Shown here: piece by piece, positions 38,867 through 49,890 of the stretch
Layout: every line of letters begins with the position of its first letter
Position numbering within the stretch: the first letter of the stretch is position 1
Source of the DNA: Hevea brasiliensis
Taxonomy: Eukaryota > Streptophyta > Magnoliopsida > Malpighiales > Euphorbiaceae
Length of the DNA stretch: 64,000 bases
Assembly: GCF_030052815.1 (NCBI RefSeq)
Contig: NC_079502.1
Coordinates: 37,626,050-37,690,049, forward strand
Reading direction: 5' to 3'
Notes under the pieces: model-generated
Databases searched by the model: none
Told to the model about the DNA's origin: nothing
What the model saw: only the letters and a program-made list of their open reading frames with translations
Position numbers and translations under genes: made by a program

Positions 38867-40971
38867 TAAAGGAACGGAAGCGTGAAAAACACAAGTTTAT
38901 ACCATTGAATTCAAAAATTTTCACCTAGGGTCACATGCATCATGCAAGATTTATTTTTATCTATTTGATTTCAATGATAAACAACTTATTAAAACTCTTT
39001 TAATATGGTTTTTAGATCTGTATTTGCCATTTAAGATTTTAAAATTAATCAAATTAATTTTAGAACCCTAGATTAAATCAAGAACAATTACACTAACCTC
39101 TTGATGCACTGCAGCGTGTCTGCGCCTTTGAGATTTGTCTTCAGGACACCAAATGTTGTTCCTCTAGCTCGTCCACACCAAGTACACCTACGGCAGCCCT
39201 TGAACAGCTTTTCAAGCTTTTTCTATTAATTACAAATTCAAGTTCTACCTTTTAAGAGAGTAGAGATGTAAACAGGACACTAGAAACAATTTCTAGTGTT
39301 CTTAATTCAAGAGATTGATGGCTAATCTCTTTGAATTGATGAGAGATGAAGAAGAATAAATGTAGAGCCTCAAAATGGCGTGACAAAGGAGAGGAGTGGC
39401 TGCTGGTTATTTTTCTTTTTCATAACAACACTTATATAGCTAGGTTAACACATTAAACCCTTGCCACATGTCACCCTTTGATTAGCTCTAGGTTTAAGTG
39501 ACCCAATCACATTGTGCCAAGTGTCAAACCTATATTTAATCTTGATTTTAATCATCTTACATGATTAACAAACATTTGTCAAGCTTATGTGCAATCCCAT
39601 GTGTCACCAACTCATGGTGCCACGTGTCACACTGCGAAATGATCAAAATGCCCCTGTGTCTTAATTTTGAGTTCTTAACCCAAAATAATTATTTTTCTTC
39701 TTCTAATTTATATCAAATATAAATAAATTAATTAATCTCTATAAATTAATTTCTCATTAATTAAATTCATAATTAAACACTTTAAATATAAATTTAACTT
39801 ATACTATACATCCAATAATCTAGATTTGGTTTCAAGTCATGCTAGGGACTTTTCAATTTAATTGCAAACCAAACCTATTTAATTAATCAATTAAACTCTT
39901 TAATTAATTAATTAAATCATATTTAAATAGGTGATAACTTGTGTATATGTGTGACTTACTAGGCTCATCACTAATTGGCAATGAGACATGATATCAACTC
40001 TTGATATCATCAGAACTCTTTCTTACCATAAATGATTTCTCTAAATCATTTTATGAACCTCATAGACCATGGTTAACACCTAGCATAGCATGCCATGGCC
40101 ACCCAATTAGTAATAAGGTTTACCTTAAATAAACCTATAATCATATGTTACCATGCACTATAATCTCTCTGTTACAAAATCCCAACTCAAGCTGGAGTCA
40201 TGGTTTATGTCAAACTTCATTTGCTATGAATATTATGTTCTCTTTTAATTCCAGTTCTTGATTAAAAAGATTTTCCCATCAGAAACTCTTTTCTGAATAA
40301 ATCTATCTGTCCTGGCCAGGAACTTGAAACATTAAGAACAATTAAATGAACAAAGGATTTTATCTCTATTTACTTAGAGGAACAGATTCCATCTTGATCA
40401 ACACCTACCTCCATATATAACTAGTAGGAGCCAACAGATGCCCATATACCCATACATAGTACAAGTATGAAATCAGTATCAAACTCAAACTACCTATATA
40501 CAAGATAACTGTGCTATCTCAGGTCTAAAGATTATATGCACTGATATGATTTATGACAAAATATTGACAAGAGTAAACTCCATGTGCTTGTTATAAGCGT
40601 CACTGGTTCGGCCTACTTATCATTTATAAGTGCCTATCATGTTTGTCATATGGCATGAGACTCACCATTCCATCTTATTTATATCTCATATAAATAACTT
40701 GGTAACAAACATGAATAAAATTTTTCTAGATAAGTCATGTCCTTATTATGAAGTATCCTCGATTGTGAACCTATTTATAATACTTTTTGCTAGAAATATT
40801 GTCACTCATATTCTTAACAACTTAAGAATAATATTTCTAACAAAATATCAATGGACCTTTTCTATTACACATAAATATATTATGTAAATGGAAAAGTGGA
40901 AATGCCTTTTATTAATAAAAATATGTACAAGATACATTCTAAATGATATGCTCTAGGGCATACTACTAACA
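38867..40971 (-). mobile_element. Copia G 5' LTR
   Basis: A 2,105-bp LTR. Its inner end reads TAAAGG where the other copies have TGAAGG or TGAAAG, so the terminal TG has changed to TA. It ends CTAACA followed by the duplication ACAAG. Confidence 0.94.
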
Positions 40972-41404
40972 ACAAGTCGGCCAAAAATCATCTCTGAAGA
41001 CAAAATGATCAAAATGCCCTCCGTTTGGCTTATCGAGCCAAAATCGTCTGTACCTATCTAAATTTTTTTTTAAGCATTTTCTTAGCATTCTAATGCCATC
41101 AAAACCTCAATGACTCTTATTTGGAGTCCCAAAAATTATTTAATGAATTTTCTCCAGGGTTTGGGGCTCCTAGCTGCAAGGACCGCAACTTCTCACTAAG
41201 CTACCCATCGCTAGGGCACCGACTCATTTAATTTGGTTGTATTTTATTTTTAAAATTTTTCCTAAATTTTTTCTTACACTTATTTGGTTTCTTTATGACT
41301 CCTCACTCTAGTTTACATATTTTTCTAGATGTTCTAGCTATCCGAACTAATACCGGTCACTAGAACAGTAGAATGTACAGAATGGCTACAGTGAGGGTGT
41401 TACA

Positions 41405-42844
41405 ACTCTTCCCCTCTATTTTGAAATTCGTCCTTGAAATTTACCTGACTTAAGTAATCGTGGAGTTGCTACCTCCTTACTTCTTCAATTCCTCGTATCA
41501 TCTCATCAATGTCTGGGTTCAGCTCCTCCTAAGCTTCCATAGCATACACCCGTGGTGCCACCCTGACTTCGGGCCTTTCGACTGTCTCAGAAATAATCTT
41601 CTGTGAAATGTCAGTCGTCTCTGCTCTACCCGAACTTTTACCCCTTTGAACTATAAAGGCAGGTTTATCAACTTGTACTAGAGCTATTGAACCACTCCTC
41701 TGATGGCAATCTCTTATGAAATGATCCGTAGCCCCACATTTGAAATACTCTCTAGTTAACAGTCGACACTCCCCTCTGTGTCTCCTACCACAGTGCATAC
41801 ATTCAGGCACAAGGGCTGATCTCCTTGTTACTGTGTCTGAGGAGCTAGCTATAGATATCCCAATCTGGCCTCTCTAGCCCTGTGTCTGATCTTGTGAACC
41901 AAAATCATTATGCTTCTTACTATCAGTCGGTATACTTGACTGCTTTGGCCCAAATTCCCTCTTACACTGCCTATGTTTCCTATTCTATTCACTTACTCTG
42001 ACCCTTTCCACTTTCAATGCGGCTTTAACTAATTTCGTGAAGTCCGTAATCCCCAAGGCAGTGATCATTATTTTGATGTTGCCATTTAGACCCTCTTCAA
42101 ACCTTCTACACCTCTCTGTTTCTGTGGGTACTATCTCCCTCCCATATCTACTTAATCTCACAAATTCTCTCTCATATTCTGCTACAGTCAACTGTCTTTG
42201 CCTCAAGCTAATAAACTCTCTTCTTTTCACTTCCAGATATACACCATCCACATACTTCTTTCTGAACTCTGAGAGGAAGAAGTCCCAGGTTATTTGTTCT
42301 GGCTGCACTTCACTGGACACTGTATCCCACCATTGATATGTATCGTCTTGCAGTTGACATACATCAGCTTCTAGGTTTTTCTCTGGGGTGCAGGGGAGTT
42401 GTTTTAAAAACTCTTCCTATTCTGTCTAACCAGTTCTCAGCTGTAACAGAATCATCTTCTCTCTTGCCAAGAAAATCCATTGCTCCAAATTTCCTGAGTT
42501 TCTCCAAATGAGATTTTTGCTGTGGAGGTGGTGGTGGTGGCATTGCCCCTACCATTTGCCTAAAAAATTCAGTCATTTGCTGAAACATAGCCGACGGAGG
42601 CTGTGCAGGCACCTCTGGTGCTGGTGGAGCAGGTTCTTCCCTGCCTCCAGTCTTAGCTGCAGGTGGAGCACGACTCTCTACTTCATCCTTAACTGCCCTC
42701 TAAGACGTGGGTTCCATATCCTAATCAAAATAGGAAAACCAAACAGATCTGCATTAGTGTCACCTTGACACTTATAAATTCAATGCATGGTATGGACTCT
42801 ATCTAGACTTAGAAATGCTTAAACTGTATTCTGATACCACTAAA
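41405..42844 (-). mobile_element. F internal 2, gag-only
   Basis: A 1,440-bp internal region lies between LTR2 and LTR3. A purine-rich PPT (41405-41417 reversed) abuts LTR2, and a PBS core (TGGTATCAG reversed, 42831-42839) lies 5 bases from LTR3. Only gag is present between them. Its length and deletion point match internal 1 once D is removed. Confidence 0.87.
41529..42717 (-). pseudogene. F internal 2 gag, broken
   Basis: The ATG is at 42717, with a stop at codon 6 (42700-42702) shared with internal 1. The Pro-rich and Gag core segments follow, with a frameshift near 42400 in an A/T run, a shared stop at 41985-41987 and a private stop at 41874-41876. Then comes the C-M-H-C-G-R-R-H motif and a zinc knuckle (YFKCGATDHFIRDC, Tyr in place of the first Cys), ending at 41529-41531 where internal 1 reads CAG. 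It is a decayed sister of the gag at 27122-28020. Confidence 0.88.
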
Positions 42845-45800
42845 TGTGACACCCCTTACCCGTCTGCAGTGTAGCCGAGCAAGATATGCCACACAGTGTA
42901 CCGAAACACCATATTTTATCTCAATTATTTTTATCCTTCCTTAATTCATTTCCTCATGGTTATGAAGTGTAATTTGTGAAATTTAACTCATTTAAGTCAT
43001 TTATTGAAATTATAAATTCATTTGAGGTTCCAAAAATTTTATAAAAAGTCTGGCAGAATACCGGCTAAAAATGAACAAAACAGTTCTTTGGAACCTGTGA
43101 AACACACTTCTAATACATTTCCCATCATTCTCAAACTCCATTATATCAACATAATCTCAATATTCCTCAATCATTTCTCAAAAATTCTTCTATTTATCAT
43201 TCATTCATTTCACATGATAATCATGTACAAATCATAAATAAATACTAAATTTTCATTATAAACACAAATTACAAATATTTGTATTAATATCAAAATATAT
43301 TACTTAAGTTTCAACTATACATGATAAAATAAAAGTTTAATTACAAAATACAAACAGTACAAAATACCAAAATGGGACCTAGTATCCTACCAATGCACTT
43401 TAGTCTATGAGGTAACAAGGACACTATATAGATCTGTATACAACTCTCACCCAGTTTGTGGTCTGCTGGGCTCTCTGGCCAAATCTTCAAGACCTACGCA
43501 TTGCAAAAGTGACACGCTAAGCATAAAGCTAAGTGGTGCCAATAATAAAAGAAAACATAATATTCATATAAAAGTAAAACAATTTCCTAGTTATTGTGCT
43601 TATAAGAAATAAATAATTACTAACATGTTATTTAGTCGAAGCCTAATTACATCTTATGATATTAACTCTTTCTAGTATTTTCTTAATCATTTTCTTGATG
43701 ATTTTAAGCCTCTTTTTATTGTAATTATTCTTGTTCTTTATCTTAATATTTAATTTCCTTACTTCCTTTAATAATCAATACAATTACATTTATACTTTTC
43801 CATACCCAAGTAACCTATACAAATTGACTGAACTGGATAAACGGGTAAACTAGTATTGGATACTATGTACCTCAGGCCATCACACCATCGATCACAATGT
43901 GTCTCCTGGTGTGCAGACAGAATGGCTAATGAGCCATAAAAGCAATAAGGCATAAAGCCAAGTATAACATCATAATCAGTATAGCCACAGGCTATCATAT
44001 CACAGAATGACATGTAGCCATACACAGTACTACTATTAGAACCCTATTGGCATGCCAACCTATCCAAACCAATCACACTAGGCCTACTAAGGCATATTAC
44101 AAAGTTATTTCTTGAATATTTGTACTTAACATGTAAGGTTACTATTCATTTAGTCATTTAAGTCAAAATATTGACTTTCTCATATATAATAGTTATATGA
44201 GTTTTAATCACATAGATTTACCACATTTTGGTTCCCAAAAGTGTTGTCATTAGTTGCCAATCCATACTTCTAACCAATGAAAAATAAATCAAAAATTTAT
44301 GTTTTGGGTGCTAGAGTTCCCTGTTCCGTTAGACCATTCTACAGTGAAAATTTGGCCAAGTGTTCTTGATCAAAGTTGTTCTTTATTGTGTCTAGCTACA
44401 TTTAACTTTTTGAATCACCCCATTTGGTGTTTTCTAACTCAAGTTATGGCTATTTCACCATAACTGGTCAGATTGCCTTTACCCAGAATTTCTAGGCAAT
44501 TTTTGGTTCTATCAGATTTTGTAGTTCAACTTTGGCTAGCAATTTCATTTAGTTAAGTCCAAAATTTGAGTTTGTGTTTTGTATGAAAGTTGTTCTAATT
44601 TGCCTAAGGTTTCCATTGATATAAATTTCAGGTCAAGTGGACCTTTCAACACTATGTTATGACCAAATGAATGAACACTGTTCATTTGGTCATTTTGCCC
44701 AGGCAGAATTGGTGCTACCCAGATTTGGTCAAGTTTTAGGGCATCACAAGTTTGTTTTCTGGACAGAGTTCCTTCATTAAAGTTGTGCAATTATGTGTCT
44801 AATTTCATATCCATTTGGCCTTGCACCAATTGAACCTACACAACCCAAGTTATAGTTGTCTAAACATGCTAGACTAACATTCAGACCTGCAGGGTACTCA
44901 AGGTAGCACATCTAACCTCAAATCCAAAGCTACAATTCACTTCAATCCCTCATTATACTCAGCCAATTGGTCACTAATTAACCATTAGAACTCCACTTAA
45001 CATTACAATACAATAACCCTCAATTCATCACAAACCCTAATTAATCAAAGTCTCAATCTCATGCAACTCCTAAAATCCCCAACTCCAATCCATAAATACA
45101 CATCAATTAACATCAATACACAAGTTTAATTGTAAGTAAATCATTAAAACCCTCACCCTCTCTTGGCTGTCGAAATTTGAAGTGGTCTTATCATTCATAT
45201 TTTTCTTTTTTTTTTTCACAATTTCTAGTTAATTTTTTATATCCTAACATGAAAACAAGAAGAGAAAGAGAGAGATATGGCACTAACCTTGACGTAGTCA
45301 CTTTCCAAGACTTCAAAACTTCACTTTCTTCCTTTCTTTTTGCTGTCCAAAGCTTGCTCTAGGTGTGAGGATGAGTTTTTGTAAAGTAAGCTTAGGATTT
45401 TATGGTGATTTTTCAAGAGATTTTCTAGTGAGAAGATTGAATGAAAATGGTGAAAAGTGAGAGAATGGAGTTCGGCTGGAGAAGAAGATAGGTAGCAGAT
45501 TTGTTTCTTTTCATTTTAACACATTTATCTCTTTTTAATTGAGTTTTAAAGTGTGTGTTGCAAGGTGATTGGGTGGAAGTGTTTTAATGACATCATGTTA
45601 TGTCAAAATTCAAATTTTCATCCATTTTCTTTTCTTTTCTACTCATTTTCAATTCAATTTTTAGCAATATTTATTCATATTTTTTATCATAATAATTATT
45701 TACTTAACTAGATAAGCCGGCCAAAAATCATCTCTAGAGATAAAATGTTACACCCTTATTTGCATGGCTTGGTATATGTTACTGTTCTAGTGACCGATGT

Positions 45801-46315
45801 CGGTCCGGACAAGTAAGAGAATTAAAACCACGTCTAAGACCCCTAGATAAGCCCTGAGCACAAATAATTAGTAATTGCCAAATAGTTAAGTATAAATAAG
45901 AAAAACAAAACACAAGAAGTTAAATGAGCTGGCAGTCACAGCGATGGGTGACCTTCTCGAAAAATGACTGCAAGGTCAGTCTTAACTCAAATTTCAAACA
46001 GAAAAATGTGATGTCGCAGTCCTTAGGACTATTGTGAACACAGTTGAAAAGAGAAAATCACATAAAAGAATTTTTAAGCAAGTCAAATAATTATGTCAGG
46101 GATCCGGAAGAAATATCGAATAACATGCAAACATAATTGAACTGACTAGGGGCGATTTCGTCAATTCGCCCCTAGAACTGACTCCTGTCCTAACTGTCTA
46201 ATAAAATTAGAGAAAAAAAAAAATCTTTGGGAATCAAGAATTAAATTAAAGAACTAATGGAAAAATAAATGCAAAAGAAAAAGAAAATTAAAAATGTTTA
46301 TTTACATCACTTGGA

Positions 46316-46334
46316 TGACATCATCATGATGTCA
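46316..46334. promoter_or_regulatory. TGACATCAT palindrome in H
   Basis: TGACATCATCATGATGTCA has perfect 9-bp arms around one base. It corresponds to 4551-4568 in LTR A. Confidence 0.5.
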
Positions 46335-48212
46335 AAATTAATTTTTATTTTCCTACAAATATTGATCAAGTCAACTAAGACTAAAAGACTTAAAAATGCA
46401 CTAAAAAAAAAAATCAGACCTTCTTCCCTCACCAAGCCGGCTACCCTTCTCTCCCTCACTTCATCATTGATGAAACTCCATTAAAGCTTGAAACCAAGCT
46501 TTCTTCCAACCACCTAACCCTCCTTTGACCCCAAATTTCCCCATTAAAACTTCTTAGGCCAACTTGAGAAGGTAATTGATCAAGAAAAGGAAGGAGGAAA
46601 AATAGAGATTGAAGATTTAAAATTCAAAGAAAGAGGTTAGTCATCAATCACTTAGTTTTTCTTTAAAATTCATGCACATATGCTTCAATAAACTTAGTAA
46701 TTGTGTAAAATCAAAGAAAAACAATTATTGTGGGACCAAATAGAAATTTTAGCCAGCTAGGTTTAGGGTTTGAAATGAATGAGTTTGAGGTTTTTAAATA
46801 GTTATTTGAGGTGAATGAGGTGCATAGATCATGAATGTACACTTTGAAATGCATTAGATTGAACTTTATGTAATTTAGGGTTTTGAGCATGTGAAAAATT
46901 GGAAATAAATTTGAGAATTGGTCAATTGATGTAGTTGACCTTATTTGAGTTGAGAAATGGTCAATTGTGACCATTTGTGGTGTGTATGAATTGTTGGAAC
47001 CAAGTTCCAATTCGGATTGGTTAGGGTCAATCTACAGACAGCTTGACCTAGGTCCCTTTCAGGGACGAAAACTGAAAATTTACCAACCTAATTGGTGTGA
47101 GGCCAATTGAAAATGAAAATGAACACAAAATGGCACATTTTTCATTCAGAAATCATGCCCAGAAAGTGACCATAACTTAGTGAACAATCAGACCAAATCC
47201 ATAATTAAGCACACTAACCATTACAAAAATGACCAAATGAATAGTAGTTACGTAAAAGGCCATAATTTGGCCTAGGAAGGTCCAAATAACCTGAATTTTA
47301 TACTGATATAAAGCTGAGACATAGCCCTACAACTTTTATGAAGAAAACAAATCCAAATTTTGACCATAACCTGTCCAAAAACTCACCTGCAATCAACCCA
47401 TAAAAACTGCCAATAACCAGGAATTTGCCCAGAATTCTGGGTAACACCAAATCCGGCCAGCCATATTCAAATGACTATAACTTTGGCTACAAAACTCCAA
47501 ATAGATTGATTCAAAAAGGAAAATAAAGTTAAAACAATAAGGAACAACTTCTATGAAGAGAACTTAGCTAAATTACCGCAACAACATGACCAATGGAATA
47601 GTGCAAAACAGGACATCAAATCTAAAATTTTAAAATTTCACATAAGAGACTTAAGATTTGAGGAAAACAACTAAAACCAACAAGTTAGGTAACCAAAATG
47701 TGGTATGTGGGTGAAAGTGAAATCCCTATACCTATTAAGCATAATAAAGTCAACAACTTGACTAGAATAGTGTCGTGAATAGTAACTCCAAAATGAAAAT
47801 TTTCAAGAACGTTAGTTTAAGCATATTGGGGCTAGAATTAAGTATATATGAATTAATTAATTGATTTATTGTGAGATAAGATACTGAAACACTATAAATT
47901 GCGTGTTTTAGCTAAAAAAGACCTAGAAAAGGATAGGGCAAACTGAGTCAAGGCCTAGAGGTGACTCACATTAGGTTTGTGCACAATAAACTTTAATCTA
48001 TCGTTTTCTAATTTAAAATTTATTTAGTTATGCATTGTGAATTAGTTGTGCTAATTATGATTTCGAGAAATGCTGTGTTGCCATTTTATGAATGGAAATT
48101 TGAATTGGAAATTGATTTGTGCTTTGCGTGAAATGTTTGAATAACTTGATTTAAATTGTTTTTTATTCACACTTGGCATGGCAATATCACTATGTTCCTT
48201 CTCCATTTATGG

Positions 48213-48330
48213 GGTGAGTTTGACTATATTCCTCCTCTCTGGCTTGCCAGTCTGAGGTGAGTTTGGATGAGTACTCATTAGCTAGCTAGCCACCTCCCTC
48301 ATTGATTTCGATTAGTGGGGTGAGTTTACC
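48213..48330 (+). promoter_or_regulatory. GGTGAGTTT repeats in H
   Basis: Three copies of GGTGAGTTT occur at 48213, 48256 and 48319, in the same flanks where D has GGTGAGTGTG. The nearby CATGTTTGG matches CATGTGTGG of D, changing the same way. Confidence 0.55.
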
Positions 48331-48552
48331 TTGTCGTGATGTACACACGGCATGTTTGGAAATTTTGTATCATGGCCTAAGTTGTGTTAGTGATTGGCAA
48401 TACTGTGTTTATTAAATTGTTTGATCAAATTGTGTTATATTAACCTTTAAAAGTTGTGAAATATTTAAATTGTGATTTGTTATAAAGGTGATTTGAAAAA
48501 TAGTGAAATGTGATTATGAAATATTTGAACTGTGAATTGATAACAAATGTTT

Positions 48553-48627
48553 TATATTTTGTATTTTTTATTTTGTTGTGCACCACTAAGTATTTTTATA
48601 CTCAGCGATAGCTTTCTTTGCTGTCGC
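48553..48627 (+). promoter_or_regulatory. Predicted core promoter and hairpins (H)
   Basis: TATATTTT (48553-48560) precedes HP1 (48586-48605; 8-bp arms with one mismatch) by about 25 bases. HP2 pairs GCGATAGC (48605-48612) with GCTGTCGC (48620-48627), with one wobble. Confidence 0.5.
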
Positions 48628-49686
48628 AGATAGAAACAAGGTAAAAGCAGTAGAGTGAGCTACTGATTGTTGGGACTATACGGAGGCTTTTGTACGAGTA
48701 TTTAGCTATACCCTTATAGTTTATTTTGATGTAAATAGTTTAATGTCATATGTGTTAATGTAAAATTAAGCAGTTGTCCATCAAAGTTACAATAATATTA
48801 TTTTTTATTTTTCTTTTGTAAATTAAGATTTGTGTATGTAAATTTAATTTAATGCAATGTTTATGAATTATCGAATTGTTTTGAATAATTTTTAAGTTGT
48901 GAAATTTGAGTAGAAATTTGGTTGAATTGAATTGATTGTAATGAATGAGGATATGAAAATGAATGTATTGGAGTTGTGGTTGTTTTGAAAACATTGGAAG
49001 TGTTTTTTTTTTAGGTGTTTGAAGAACTATTTTCTTAAAATGCAGACGGCACTTTGTCGAAATTTTTCCAAAAATTTGCGTAAAAACAAAATAGACAAAA
49101 AATTTTGAACTAGTTTTTAAACTTTTATTAAATTTAAGAAAATACTCACCACTTCTAAAAAGTAAGAAAATGGTTTTAAAATCCCTTGTAGGGTACTTAA
49201 TGAGTTATTAGTAGGTGAAATTTGGTAGTTCATTAGGTATTTTATGGGATTTTGTTGTGACTTACAAAGGGGTAAGGTGTGATACGAAAAGACCAAAATG
49301 CCCTCCGTTTGACTTATCAAGCCAAAATCGTCTATGCCGATCTAAAATTTTTTCTAAGCATTTTCTTGGCATTCTAATGCCATCAAAACCTCAATGACTC
49401 TTTTATGGAGTCCCAAAAATTATTTAATGAATTTTTTCTCAGGTTTAGGACTCCTAGCTGCAAGGACCGTACTTCTCACTGGGTTACCCATCGCTAGGGC
49501 ACTGGCTCATTTAACTTGGTTATATTTAATTTCTAAAATTTTTCCTAAATTTTTCTTACACTTATTTGGTTTCTTTATGACTCCTTACTCTAGTTTACAT
49601 ATTTTTCTAGACGTTCTAGCTATCTAGACCGACACCTGTCACCAGAATAGTAGAATGTACGAAATGACTACAGTGAGGGTGTTGCA

Positions 49687-49890
49687 GTTTAATTGGATAG
49701 TAGAATCTCCTATCCACAAGATTTTCTATTTCCTAAACAACCATACAAGGAGATTTCTCCCCATTAGTTCATATTTATGATGTAAATGTACTATATGCAT
49801 CAAATATTGAGCAGTTGTACTCATCGAAAAATATTTCAAATTCACAGTTTAAAATTTACTTTAAAAACTAGCTCTGATACCACTTAAACA
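49687..49890 (-). mobile_element. Element I leader with PBS
   Basis: This is the PBS-side start of a D-group gypsy element on the minus strand. The PBS TGGTATCAGAGC lies at 49871-49882 reversed, 8 bases from the LTR as in D. The rest of I lies beyond array F, which inserted at 49686/49687. It resembles the leader of D after its PBS. Confidence 0.82.

Larger units (their letters stand above)
30988..40971 (-). mobile_element. Copia element G, complete but inactive
   Basis: A 9,984-bp Ty1/copia element has TG...CA ends, two LTRs of 2,104 and 2,105 bp, and target duplication ACAAG (30983-30987 and 40972-40976). It interrupts F LTR2. In minus orientation the order is 5' LTR (38867-40971), PBS, 1.8-kb leader, gag-protease-integrase-RT-RNase H frame (37082 to about 33110), PPT, 3' LTR (30988-33091). 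Both LTRs are full length but differ; I count 3 differences in about 110 bases compared near 32041 and 39936, so it is not recent. Stops and frameshifts break the polyprotein. Confidence 0.95.
28148..41404 (-). mobile_element. F LTR2, split by copia G
   Basis: This F LTR begins TGTGACACCCC and ends GGTGTTACA. It is split into 28148-30987 and 40977-41404 by copia G plus a 5-bp duplication. The net length is 3,268 bp. It serves both as the 5' LTR for internal 1 and as the 3' LTR for internal 2, the hallmark of a tandem LTR array. Confidence 0.88.
45746..49284 (+). mobile_element. Solo gypsy LTR H
   Basis: A 3,539-bp LTR begins TGTTACACCC and ends GGTGTGATA (CA decayed to TA), plus orientation. 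The presumed duplication is TAAAA (45741-45745) versus CGAAA (49285-49289); intact relatives have CGAAA there, so the left copy probably lost a CpG. Several modules of the group are present, including the TGACATCAT palindrome, the repeated word and HP1/HP2. No internal region remains. Confidence 0.85.
13506..49686 (-). mobile_element. Gypsy array F: LTR-int-LTR-int-LTR
   Basis: After subtracting nested insertions D, G and H, the order is LTR1 end (13506-13821), internal 1, LTR2 (about 3,268 bp net), internal 2 (1,440 bp), LTR3 (about 3,298 bp net). Each internal region starts with a PPT-like tract and ends with a PBS complementary to initiator tRNA-Met, all in minus orientation. Both internals retain gag and lack pol. 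Three LTRs alternating with two internals points to unequal recombination between LTRs. The left end is outside the window because copia M interrupts LTR1. The right end abuts the leader of element I at 49687. Confidence 0.85.
42845..49686 (-). mobile_element. F LTR3, split by solo LTR H
   Basis: The LTR begins TGTGACACCCC and ends GGTGTTGCA (terminal TTACA changed to TTGCA). It is split into 42845-45745 and 49290-49686 by H. Net length is about 3.3 kb. It is the outermost 5' LTR of array F. Confidence 0.87.

Noticed and set aside
46269..46484. Short host-like open frames in H
   Set aside because: They lie in AT-rich LTR sequence, without conserved motifs, and are not shared with related LTRs.
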